Assembly (NCBI GenBank): GCA_029379385.1
Contig: CM055607.1
Span: forward strand, 36,577,235 to 36,641,234
Length of the DNA stretch: 64,000 nucleotides
Source: Quillaja saponaria
Lineage: Eukaryota > Streptophyta > Magnoliopsida > Fabales > Quillajaceae
Direction: 5' to 3'
The notes below the pieces were generated by a model that was given only the letters and a program-made list of their open reading frames with translations, was not told the origin of the DNA and ran no database searches. Shown here in pieces: positions 19,053 through 30,800 of the stretch. The translations under genes and the position numbers were made by a program. Numbering within the stretch: position 1 is the stretch's first letter; each line of letters opens with the position of its first letter.

Positions 19053-19157
19053 AACATGTTCTTGATGGGTTGATCTTAAAAGCCCAAAAAATGAACTACG
19101 AGTTTCATGAAACCCAATCCAAAGTAGGAAGTGAAAGCAGAAACGTAGGCTGACGTA

Positions 19158-19229
19158 GTTTGCGTGGCCTAATGGATAAGGCTCAACCCTCTCGAACAGA
19201 AATTGTGGGTTCGAATCCCATCGTGAACG
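19158..19229 (+). pseudogene. Degenerate tRNA-Arg
   Basis: The 72-nt segment keeps a seven-pair acceptor stem (GTTTGCG with CGTGAAC, two G-T wobbles) and discriminator G. It also keeps an A-box-like D arm (TGGCCTAATGGATAAGGC) and an intact T arm (GTGGGTTCGAATCCCAT). The anticodon arm does not pair (CAACC against CAGAA) and the loop is disturbed around TCTCGAA. This resembles plant tRNA-Arg(UCG) that has lost its anticodon stem, so it is probably a pseudogene. On the opposite strand it produces a spurious protein reading RWDSNPQ. Confidence 0.7.
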
Positions 19230-19253
19230 GTTTAGACTCCAATTAAATTCCAC

Positions 19254-22159
19254 TTAGGAAGTCAAGGTGCTGCTGACCTTAGGGAGTGTGATTAGAGTTT
19301 AAGATAGAATTAAATTAAATCTTCCATTGATAATTATATAATTTTTGAAAAGGCATGATAAGTGATAGCAAATCACACAACGTATGCAATAATACAATCC
19401 AAGTATACTATATATATGTTTGAGTGTCATTCATTCATTATGCGTGTGCGAAATAATTTTTTTATACAAATAATATAGATATTAAGTGAAATTAATGAAT
19501 AAAATATTTGCATACTTTACAAAAAATTTTGGTTTCTTAGGAGTATCTTTGTACCTTTGGGATGTGAGTCTAATGTCATTTGGTATTTATAGTTTTCTGT
19601 TTTTACATGTATTTTTTAGCAAGCTTGAACCCCAAGTATCTCAGTCACTGAGTTTAAACGTGTCTTATCACTTAAACCACACATTGTGTGTCACACAATA
19701 GACAATTTGTGTGAACAAAGTGATTTTCTATTCATGATCATTAATGGATTGGTTTGAAATTATATTTACCTTTTGTATTTAAGAAGTTGATTGAATTATG
19801 TTATATAATAAAAAGTAATTCTTCTTTCTATTTTTTAAATAAATTTATTTAACTATTTTACTATGTTGATTGTCGAGAGTTACATTGTTTTTTTTTTTTT
19901 TTTTGAGTTTTAATTAATTATCTTTTACTCAAATTCTTCATAATTTAATTATTTATATTTTAGTTAACCAGGAAATTTATTTTTAATTGAATTTTTAATC
20001 AAGTTATAATTATTAAATTTAGATGGAACCTAATGAAATTCGTTAGCATATTTTTTAAGAGATGGTGAAAAAATGATTATTAATGCATGAAATAATAAAA
20101 AAATCATATAAATAGTGACTAACTAATTAAATAAATTTGTTTTCTCATCATAATTAATTTTTTTGGTTCACAAAACAAAATTTTCACAGTTCATAAATTT
20201 TATTCCTGCATTTTAATCATATCAATTAAGTATATTGTGTTTCATCTAAATTTAATAATTTTATATTGATTAAGAACTCAGTTTTTTTAAAAAGTAAAAT
20301 AAATTTTGGAGGATCAAAATAAAAATAATTGAATTCTGAAAGACCTGATTAAAAAAACTAATTTTTCAGGGACTAAAATAATAAATAAATTTATTTAATC
20401 TTTGGAAAACAAATAGATTCGTTTGTACTAGACTTGTACCTCCCACCGTCCTCCAAATCACAATCATACACCCGGCCTTTCGGGAAATATATTCACACTC
20501 TCTTCTTTTTATGGTTCGTAAATTCATATCCACAAAGTTTGGTTCCATATCCGAATGACATATTTTAAACATTGCTTTTTCTTAGTATAAAACTAAAGCA
20601 TAAAAGCTTAGGAAAAAAAACTAAAGCATAAAGAAAGTGATATACAACTTTACAAGTTAATAATTTAAGAGAGAGAATAAGAGAGCTTGTTTTTAGTTCG
20701 GAAAGTTTGTGAAAAGTGGAAAACATAATTATATTTAATGACCATTCATCAAGTGCCAAGTTCCCCCACTAAGTTACTTATTATAATTAGATCACTAATT
20801 ACTTTCACTCTAATTTTTTTAAATTTATTTTTCATAGAAATCTTATTTGATTGTAACTTTTTGAGTGATCATCACTGATAAGGATCTCATTAGATAAGAA
20901 ATAAGACATTAGTTAAATCTAAGTAAATTAATAAAGACTCCTATAACAGAATTGCACAAATTCAATTATATCAAGGCTAATTCGAACGATAAACATCAAT
21001 ATTATTATCCTAACTAATATTATAATAGACATTATTAAGTCTTATTATAATTATCTAAATAATGTTATGAAATATGACAAAATATTTTTGGTCATAATAG
21101 ACATCTTTAAGAATTACGTGAATAACATATCAACGATTAATCTATATTTAACATTATTCTAGCTAGCTCAATAATAATTGATAACTAAGAACCTTCATTA
21201 GTCATTATCATCTTTAGAATTGTAATGTACGCTGTCCAATAACTCTAGAAGAATACAGTCTATCGATGTTAACATTAACCTATAAAACTTAGCTATATTT
21301 AATCAAACTACTTTCTAATTAATCCACTTTATTAAAAAAAATTGTATTTAAATTTATATGCTTTTGCATATGGATATCCTTAATGAGTGGTATATCCCAT
21401 AGACAAGACACATCCAATTTGCTAAAAATTCGGTCACGATTAAGGAAGGTATATTATGCATATAAAAGTTTTGTTAATGGAATTTTGTTTTTTTTAATAA
21501 ATAAGTGGATTCAATGTGCATGGTATTTGTTCTTTTCTTTATTAGACAGAGAATTGCTTTAGTATGAAGCAAAACATTATGTATGTACTGATAATAATTG
21601 TCTCATTAGCTTACATAATTTATGTACATACAAGCTAGTTAATACTTTCTTGCTTGTGTGATATTCGGTGCCATTCCTTTTATTCTTTTTCTTAATAAAA
21701 ATAGTAAATATTGTTGTGTAAAAATAGAAAGAAAAAAAATGAAAAAACACTAACAATTTTATTTTTTTGCAGTTGTTTTTCTCTAAACTTAATTAGCTTT
21801 TACTTTTTGTACGGCTAAGCCTTAAACAACTAAACCCAACGGGGTAAGCAATATAAAAAATATTACAACTGAACAATTAAACCAAAGGGGCTGTTTTTAT
21901 TTTTTACCTATTTTATCCAAATTCGTTTGGTTGGCATTTTTATTTTTCTACATAAAGCAAGGGTTAATTTGTCTTTTTCTATTTTTCCATACTCGTTGTT
22001 GTTTTGCACAGCCCTCTGTTTTTTGTTTTTTTATTTTTCAAAACTTGGTGAGTCATATAATTGGAACATGCCCGTCCAAGCGAATATTCGTTTCCGGTAT
22101 TCCTCCACAGCATACCTTGGCTCCCCTGAGAGAGCCCACCCCACCCCCAAGTAGTTTTC
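19254..22159. other. AT-rich intergenic region upstream of PPCK
   Basis: No gene is recognisable on either strand. It contains a dispersed repeat copy (about 20210-20390) and many short A/T runs. The last few hundred bases serve as the PPCK promoter region. Confidence 0.5.
20210..20390 (+). repeat. Dispersed repeat, copy A
   Basis: The order of short blocks AAATTTAATAATTTTA, TTGATTAA, GGAGGA, CAAAATAAAAA, GACCTGATTA and CAGGGACTAAAA matches a segment near 61800-62010 in the same orientation. The GGACCAAAAT/AGGGACTAAAA motifs are common in plant mobile-element debris. Class unknown. Confidence 0.45.
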
Positions 22160-22167
22160 TATAAAGA
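22160..22167 (+). promoter_or_regulatory. TATA box of PPCK
   Basis: TATAAAGA lies 117 bp upstream of the PPCK ATG. The presumed leader (from about 22190) is purine-rich, with GAGAGAGA and GCGAGCGAGCGAG tracts, and contains no upstream ATG. Confidence 0.5.
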
Positions 22168-22283
22168 AAAGAGAGCAACTGAAACAAACCCCACAGCTAG
22201 AGAGAGACACAGAGAAAATCAGAAAAGGAAGCAAATTCAAGAGAAAGAGGAAGCAAGCGAGCGAGCGAGCAGAGAGACAAAGA

Positions 22284-23377
22284 ATGTGTGAAACCCTGAA
22301 GAACAAATACCAATTGTGCGAGGAGATCGGCCGTGGTCGATTCGGCACAATTTTCCGTTGCTTTCATCCAATTTCTAATGAATTCTATGCCTGCAAAACC
22401 ATTGACAAGCGTGTTCTTGCTGATGACACAGACCGTGAGTGCTTAGAGAAAGAACCCAAATTCATGGCCTTATTGTCTCCACATCCTAATATTGTTCGAA
22501 TCTTTGACGTCTTCGAAACCGATGATTTCTTATCCATGGTGGTCGAGCTCTGTCAACCCATTACCTTGTTTGATCGAATCATCAACCGCCCTTTTCTGGA
22601 GACCGAGGCGGCTTCTATAATGAAGCAACTTCTCGAAGCAATTGCTCATTGTCATCGGCTAGGTATAGCTCACAGGGACATCAAGCCGGACAATCTTTTG
22701 TTCGATTCGAGAAACAATCTCAAAGTTGCAGACTTTGGGTCTGCGGAGTGGTTTGGTGAAGATCGGTCTATGAGTGGGATCGTGGGTACGCCGTATTATG
22801 TGGCGCCGGAGGTTTTGATGGGAAGAGACTACAATGAGAAGGTGGATGTGTGGAGTTGCGGTGTGATTCTGTACATTATGTTGGCTGGGATTCCGCCGTT
22901 TTATGGGGAATCGTCGGCGGAGATTTTCGAGGCGGTCTTGAGGGCTAATTTGAGGTTTCCAACTAGGGTTTTTCGGTCTGTGTCACCGGCAGCTAAGGAT
23001 CTGTTGAGGAAGATGATCTGTAAGGATGTCTCAAGGCGATTATCTGCAGAGCAGGCGTTGAGTAAGTTTCTCTCTGTTTTCTTTTATGGGGGTTTGATTT
23101 TCAAGTAAAAAGGGGGTCCATCTTTTGTAAATTTGTTTTTCATCTTAATCTCAATTTTGGGAAGACTTCAAGAGTGTCTAATTTTTTCTTTCTTCCAAGT
23201 CAATTCTCAGAGGCCAAACATAAATTAACTTTGATTTAGTATTTAGTTGATGGATTTTGTAGAACGTTTGGGTTTTTTCATTTGTGGTGTATGAGTTTTG
23301 ATGGCTAACGAAGTTCTTTGTCAATTGCAGGGCACCCATGGATTCTTAGTGGAGGAGAGAGAGGTGATCTGTCTTGA
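22284..23377 (+). CDS. PPCK: Phosphoenolpyruvate carboxylase kinase
   Basis: Two exons, 22284-23061 and 23331-23377, join in phase 1 to 274 residues. The protein is almost only a Ser/Thr kinase domain. It has a glycine-rich loop GRGRFGTIF, the ATP-anchoring lysine in YACKTIDK, the catalytic loop [10 protein letters not shown], a DFGSAEWF magnesium motif, [10 protein letters not shown] and [10 protein letters not shown]. It lacks the autoinhibitory segment and EF hands of calcium-dependent kinases, which defines PPCK. It phosphorylates the N-terminal serine of cytosolic PEP carboxylase and relieves malate inhibition. Activity in this family is set mainly by transcript level and turnover. The single small intron near the 3' end is the position expected for plant PPCK genes. 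The second exon supplies only the tail [15 protein letters not shown]. Retention of the intron gives a different tail, stopping at 23108. Confidence 0.95.
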
Positions 23378-23876
23378 AAAAAAAAAAACAGAATATAGCT
23401 CAGAAGCAAAGCAAGCAAGCTTGGCCAGTTTTACACTGTACATAGTTTCCTATAACTATCTAAAATGGGAATCCTAGTGAGATCCCACTTGTATCTTTTT
23501 GCACAGTACAAAACTCCATCACTGAAGGTTCCAGATGTCTAGTTTTTCCTCTCATGGAGTTTAGGAAAAGTAGAGATTAGGTATAAGAGAGAGAGAGTCC
23601 ACAGCAGGCTCTGCGTACTAGTAGTATCAAGGCTTTTTTCGTTTCTTTGTTCTGATGTAGATACAGAATCTGAGATGTAGATATATGTGGGTTAGAGCTC
23701 CTGTCTTTCTCTGTGTTAATCTTATTTTCTTGTATAGGAAATGAGAAAGCAGTCTACTTTTTTGTAAATGGAAGATGTTTTGGAATGTGAATGCTTTTGA
23801 TTTTGTAATCTACATATGCATCTTTACCTTTTTCTTTAAGCTTTTTTAGGTGGAATATATGTCAATTTTTGAACAG
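23378..23876 (+). other. Probable PPCK 3' UTR
   Basis: The sequence downstream of the PPCK stop has balanced composition and T-rich tracts to about 23830, with no other gene. The polyadenylation point is not determinable here. Confidence 0.4.
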
Positions 23877-23902
23877 TATATCACAGCATATGCTGTGATA
23901 TA
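23877..23902. repeat. 26-bp perfect palindrome downstream of PPCK
   Basis: TATATCACAGCAT followed directly by its reverse complement gives 13 base pairs with no spacer. It lies about 500 bp after the PPCK stop codon, near the likely transcript end. Confidence 0.9.
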
Positions 23903-26900
23903 TACCATGTCCCGTGTTTTTCTTAGGTATTTCTTTTGAGAAAACGAATTTGGCTCGAGTATCACGAACTAAATCTTTCAAACCAAATAAAAAAGCTACA
24001 AAAATGGCGGTACAGTTTAGATTCACTCAATTATCTGATAAAATTTTAAAAATTCTGTTAATTTCAATTACGCTACGTTATCTTATTTGAATCAGTAAGA
24101 TTACATAGCAGCAAGGGAAATCTTTGTTTGCAGACAAGAAAGTAGCATATGGTCCGTACAATAATAGTAGTTTATTCCTGTTTAATAAAAAGCCAAAATC
24201 GTTAATTAACTTCACGCTCATGTACCATAAATTACGGTAGCCGTGCCACTTTAATGCAATTTATTAGAATAAATAATTGTAGCTGTTGACCTCCCAAAAA
24301 GTACTAAAATCTACGAGAACTGTGCCAGTTTTCTAGTCAAATTTCTTCATTTATGAGTTTCGTTTGAGTTTTGAAATGGTTTATTATGTTTTAATTAATA
24401 ACAAATTATATTCGTGGGTATAATTTATGATACTTTCACATATAAGTAATAATAATATACTATTAAAATTGACTCTTTTTATTAAATAAAATTAAAATTA
24501 ACTTATTGATCCAAATATTTCTGAGTATCTTACAAGTTATTTCTCATCCGCTTGTTTAGGATTTGCCACACTGAATTAAAGTTATCATCATGACACTAGT
24601 TAAATTATTTGGCGCTAAGGTGTCTTACTCTAAGACATGAAATGAGGTAAGCAATGACCTTAATAAAAGAGAGACTCTTCTCTATTATACCATGTACGTG
24701 GTCAAATACGATAAGTTGACGGAAAGGTAACACAGCTTATTTGGTTAACAACTGACGTGTTCTTTTTTTTTTTTTTGGTCCTAGGAATATTGTATAAAGC
24801 ATCTTTCTACTGGGACCATGTTAGCTGTTGCACTTTTTTTTTTTTTTTCCTTTTAATTAAGAACAGTTTGACTTGTCATTTTATGTTTAATGTTAATTTT
24901 TTAAAAATAGAGTTAAGAATCTCTTACCAATAAAAAAAAAATAGGATTTAAATTTTATTTTTTTGTTTATGAAGAGGATCTGTTTGAAGAGAGAATAAAC
25001 AATAGTTTTTTTCTTATTTTTTTAATTAAAAATATTATTTATATTATCTATTTATATATAATATATTGTATAGTAAGTTAGAATCACCTTATGATGTCTA
25101 TTGGCTTTTATTAATCTTTTAATATTAAAATTTTATAAAATAAAAAAGAGATAAAAAATGTATTTTAAGGAAAATTAAAAAGCTATCCACTCTTCTACTC
25201 TTTAATACCAATTCTTCATTTATTTTTAGCTAAAATAATAAATGATAATGATTCACGTCCTTATTCTCTCACTATTTAATGATCCATTTATTTTAAAGAT
25301 ACTTCTAACTAGTAGTCTTAAAAATATTTATTAAGTTATAATAAATATAGTCATTAAAAATTATAATTTTTTACAATAAATAATTTATATAATAAATATC
25401 ATTGAAATCATAATCAATTATCATAATAAATATTATAATTTTTTTATTTACAAAATTTTAACAAATATTTTTTAAAATACCTGTAAATAAATTCTTACTT
25501 GAAAACTAAATATTATAAAATGTATAATAATTTTTGTGTGAGACTAATATAATAAATATTATACCGTGCAATACAAGCAGGGTGACAGGTGAGTGAAAGG
25601 GCAAACAGTTTAATCTACGTGTAGCCTAATTGAAATACACCAGGCGTGAATTTGGTTGGTAAACAGCGAAAAGACAGATCTGTGCATGGGGCTGATCATT
25701 GCGACAACCATTTAAACTGAGTCACTGAGTTGGTTGTCTTGTTATATTAAAGTTTGATAAGCTCTCTTTGCGTCCTTATCACGTGAGAACCACCACTCAT
25801 CAGGACCACTAGCATCAGGATTGCACATGGGTTTTACGGGAATTCGTGCATTAATTTTTATATTGTACGAGTTTGGTGGCACTCCCATGTGATTACCGGC
25901 CACTTTGTTTTCCTCACAATGAAATTACAAAATTAGGTTTGACTATTGATAACTTCTAGAAGAAGAATGAAATGTAAGCTGCTAGTCAGTACACTGATCC
26001 ACTTAGTTTGATAAGCTACCTGGATACCCTTTTTTTTTTTGGCATAAAAATATCTTCTATTCCTCATATTTTTGCAAACCTTAACTTCTAGAGTTTCAAA
26101 TTCAAATAGTTATAATAATGTATAAAAGTTTCAAATTCAAATAATAATAATAATGTGAGGTGAGGACAACAATAGTCTTTATTCAGTGTTCTCCATAGAA
26201 AAATAGTTTGTTTTAAACTTAATATATCAAAACTTATATTATGAAGATCCATATCAATTTTAGGATCATAAATATTTTATTTTTTAAAATTTTATTATTT
26301 TTATTTCAAATAGTTAAATTGATAATCAAGAATGTGCACAATTTTTAGTGACTTTCTAGATTTAGAGAGGTCAATAAAGTCTTCATAACTTTTTTGGTCC
26401 AAATGCAAAGGACATGTATTACATTGAGCTAGATAGATAAATTAGTTAATATGAACAAACAAAATAAAAAAATATTTATTTTTAACATAATCGCTTTTAA
26501 TATATATAAAAAATTAAAATTAATTTATTGATAAACTGAGTTAGTTAAAATATATTAGTTTTTAGTTAGAAATGAACTCATTAAAAATCATTTAGTCTTT
26601 AGATAAAATTGAACTAATTAAAAATCACTTTAAAAATAACAAATAATTTTAAGTTGTTAGAAATTTATATATATATATATAAAAAACTATATTTATTAAA
26701 ATACAAAGTAAAATTTATATATTTTCAAATAAAATTATTGATTTAATACTATATTTCAATATATTAAAATCTATACTTATATTATTAATCTACTTTATTT
26801 AATCAAAATCTATGTTATTAATACGTATGTGTAATAAAATCCAATCCAACTCGAATATCATCTTTTTCTTTTTTAGTTTCATATTTGTCGAAGAGTATGA

Positions 26901-27848
26901 ATCAATATGTAATACTCTTAAATATATGGTTTTACGATTCACGAGTCCTTTAGACATATAACCTGAATTACCATTCTGTTTAAATAGGTCATTCTATTTA
27001 TACAGATGCCAGTCATCTGCACGCATTTTAATCCAAGCATTTAAAATAACAATAATATACAAGGGCATCAATTCATTGTGGATGTGACCTGTCATGTTTG
27101 AAGAGCGCAAAGGTAGTGTAACAAGGTGGGCAACAGTTCTATTAGTCCCTACCTTGTACTTCTATAGATACCCCCATTGTGCCACCCAGCCAATAAATTC
27201 CAAGTTCTTCAACCAGTAGTCTTGTAATCTCAATTCAGTGTCTGTAATGAGAACAATATTACTCACTGAGAAGTACACAGCAGATACTTCAAAACATGTA
27301 GTTATTCCATCTATTAATGCAACAAATCAAACTCAGGAACCCATGTCAATAGGAGGCAATCCCAGGCTATTCAATCAAGAAATTAAGAATTACGACCAAA
27401 GGGTCTCCAGTAATATAGTAGGAAATAGTATGCCATAGTAAGCAAATGATAAACTGTATAAGGAAGTTATCTGAATACTCTGTTTAGCCATACATGAAAT
27501 GTTAAGAATATGCCACAATTGTATGAGACTGTGCATTTTCCATGGTTTTAGGGCAAATATCAGTCTCCCTCTGACAGTGACATGCTTATAATTCACAACA
27601 ACAGATGCAGTAGGGATTAGTCTATTAGCGTACAATGAGAACAAGGAGACTATTGCCCTCCATCTTGAATCCAGCTTTGTATCAACAAAACAATTGTTCA
27701 GTAGTTTATAATAGCTTTTCCCATCAATTTTACAATTAACAGATAACAGGTAAACTAAATAACCTCAGGCTTCTTTTAATTGCAATCGTGCAGTGGTCGT
27801 GACCAAAATGGCCAGTTGTCGTAGCAGCTCTTTCCACTAAACTAAATT
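23903..27848. other. AT-rich intergenic region between PPCK and the phosphatase gene
   Basis: No coding gene is recognised. The region is AT-rich with homopolymer runs (for example near 24760, 24835 and 26030) and contains a MITE-like segment near 25312-25490. The last few hundred bases (about 27450-27848) are less AT-rich and probably hold the 3' UTR of the minus-strand phosphatase. Confidence 0.5.
25312..25490. mobile_element. Possible fourth MITE-like copy, degenerate
   Basis: The interior (ATCATTGAAATCATAATCAA, then AATAAATATTATAA) resembles the interior of the element at 2345-2491. It is flanked by AATATTTATTAAG-type and CTTAA-type ends. It is more degenerate than copies 1-3. Confidence 0.3.
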
Positions 27849-30800
27849 TCATACTTTCGCACCAAGGAAGGCTGCAAGGCAGGGGGAAAGAAATGAAGAC
27901 AGCTAATTAGGATAAGAGTATTAATAAGTTACTGAATGTGCTACAACAATGAACTATGTTACCCGCAGAGCACATGCAAGTAGAGTGATGAAAACAGGAA
28001 GAAACTTACGGCCAAAAAATAAAAATAGGAAGAGGGGGAAAAGGCAAAAAAATTGATCATTATCTTAGAAAAGCAGCAAAACAATATTGGACATCACTTG
28101 AATTGATATCTTAACTGAATGTAATTGTATTTTCTACCAGAACAATTATTTCATCAAACTCTGCTAGGGGCGTGACTAAAAGTGACATGTTAGATCAATA
28201 CGAATGGAGCAAAATGATTCATGTAATCGACTCCGACTAGTTTTGGATTTAAGGCTTAGTTAGGTTGAAAATAATAGCTTTATCAGATGAAACAACAACT
28301 TGTAAGCAATTATGCGAGGAATAGATTTTACAAATCAAGGATTCTGCCCCCCCACCCCCTCTCTATCTCTCCAAAGATGAAAAAAGAAAAGGTAAGCATA
28401 TCAGGTGGGTAGGCATTAAAAAAATCCAAGTGAATGTCTGGTCAACTCACAACTGTTGAAGTCTAAATCGCCCCAGCAATGAAATTCATGTAATAAACAA
28501 GCTTCACAATGTATTATCAGTAGAAATTGAAAAAAAAAGAAGAAAAAGTTAACAACCAAACATTGCAAGGAGAAAGCATGTTAAGCAACAACATTACAAT
28601 TACATATGCTCAACTGTAAACCAAAACCTGCCAGAAACAACACACACACACAGGGAGAGAGAGCGAAAGAGAACTGTTTTAGAACAAAAAACAATTAACA
28701 CAATCATAATATAGAAAATGGAAAAAGAATGCATATCTTCTGTTATTCATTCTTCCCAGAAGTATCCAATTAATATAACAGCACAAAGAAGAGAGCATGG
28801 CAGTACTATCAAGCTACCTTGAAAAATGGGTGCCCAAAAATGTCACAGGATCTATGTTCTTTCATGTGCATTTCTCATGGACTAGCCATTTATATAACAA
28901 GCATTTTATCCATAATAAGCGAACATCAACTTATCTTCTTACCTTAACACCTGCAGGAGAGTTTCCAGGCTTTGCAATAGTTGTACTCCCGAAAATTCCA
29001 GTTGGAGCATTTCCAGGCTTAGTTGTGGTTGTGCTTCCAAAATTGAACTTTGATTTTTTGTCAGCTGGCTTTAGTATTTGGAAAGAGCACATTAGTGTCT
29101 CGTCCACACTCATCATGGCACCAGCATTGTCAAACTCCCCACAATAATTAGGCGCTGAAAATACTGTTACAAGCTGTCGGTTAGCGAAGAATTCATATCC
29201 ATCCTCCACAACCTGCCAAAAAACATAATAAAAATCAAATTATTCTAGTTTAAAAAGCCTCATATCCTCTATACTGAAAGCAAAAGGTTGTAGAGTGAGA
29301 CATCCTATGCCGATGGAGTATACGAGTCAGGAAATGCATGGCATTTTTGGGACAAATCAAGAAGATTCAATTCTATCACTTCACAGGAAGATTGTTTTAG
29401 AGTACTGCTGAAGTTACCAGAAAATAAATAATAATCATGAGGCAGATGTTTGAATGGCAGAGATCATATATTTCACTGTGCTTTTGATCCCAAAACAAGG
29501 GTATGAACTCAACCCAGAACACAGAGTAACCAAGTGAACAAAAATGGCAAGTGGAACCTGATGAGCACGGCAAATGAGATCCAAATCTTGCTTCTGAAGA
29601 AACTCTGACACCTTATCAGCACCAAATGTATATGAAACTCCCCTGTCATTCATTCCCCAGCCCTGAACATCTTTACTTGGGTCTGACCAAAGGAGATCAC
29701 AAAGCAAACCCGTATCTGGTACATCAGTGGGCCGCGATAGATTTCTAATTTGTTCCAAATTAAGTAAGTCAGGCGAAAGCCCCCCGTGCATACACAGAAT
29801 CTTTTCGTCGATCAACGCAGCCACCGGCACACAGTTGAAGCAATCTGTAAATGTCTTCCACAACCTTACATTGAATCTTCTTTTACACTCGTCATAAAAT
29901 CCATATATGCGGTTTATAGAAGCGCATTCATGGTTCCCCCTCAAGAGAAAAAAGTTTTCAGGGTATTTTATTTTATAAGCAAGGAGAAGACAGATTGTTT
30001 CTAAACTCTGCTTCCCTCGATCCACATAATCCCCCAAAAATAAGTAGTTAGCATGAGGAGGTAGTCCACCATACTCAAAAAGCCTTAATAGATCTGAATA
30101 TTGACCATGTATGTCACCTGAAAGACCAATATATGGAAATTAAGAAAACATTGCAGACAGACTAACATGCATAATTTTTTCCAGGAATAATACTATGGAA
30201 TTTAAGATATTAAGGAGCATAGTGATTAGACTATCTGAGCATATATACCCAATATATGCAATGTCATGCCTGAATTAACAGAGAATGCATCAAATCTTTA
30301 TACAAAAAGATTCTCTAAGTTATATCTAAATTCTTTAGTAACAACTTTTACTTTTCTACATCCCAAAACATAGACTCAAACATACAACTTTTACTTGCAT
30401 GATTTCTATAAAAATATTAGAAAATAGAAAAACAAAAAGTTTCATTCATTTTCCATCCAATTAAGATAATAAAAAAAGATTGGAATATGCAAATTAACTT
30501 CAATTTTTTCTACTTAGTTCAAAATGGAAGCATGTTACATGACTTTTTCCATTCAAATTGAATGAAAAAAGAGTGAAAAATGAATGGAGGTGGGTTAACT
30601 AATAATGATGTCAACCTTAGATAGGTAAGTGATAGTCCATAAAGCACAGGTTGGCATAGTGAAAACCATGTAAACCACAGGCGGGTAAAGTGATATTTGC
30701 CCTCAACTTGAAGGTCCTATACAGTGAATATACCTACACAAAAATGTTTCATCCTTTCCAACATAATGCTTTAACCAGTTTCCTTCCAAATTTTTGCATG

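Noticed and set aside
18948..19253. 101-codon open frame reading RWDSNPQFLFERVEPYPLGH on the minus strand
   Set aside because: It is the antisense translation of the degenerate tRNA-Arg, a well-known annotation artefact, and overlaps the promoter of the CPP1-like gene.
22284..23108. Single-exon kinase stopping at 23108
   Set aside because: A good donor at 23062 and acceptor at 23330 give the conserved HPW-containing tail; the single-exon reading is kept only as a retained-intron isoform.
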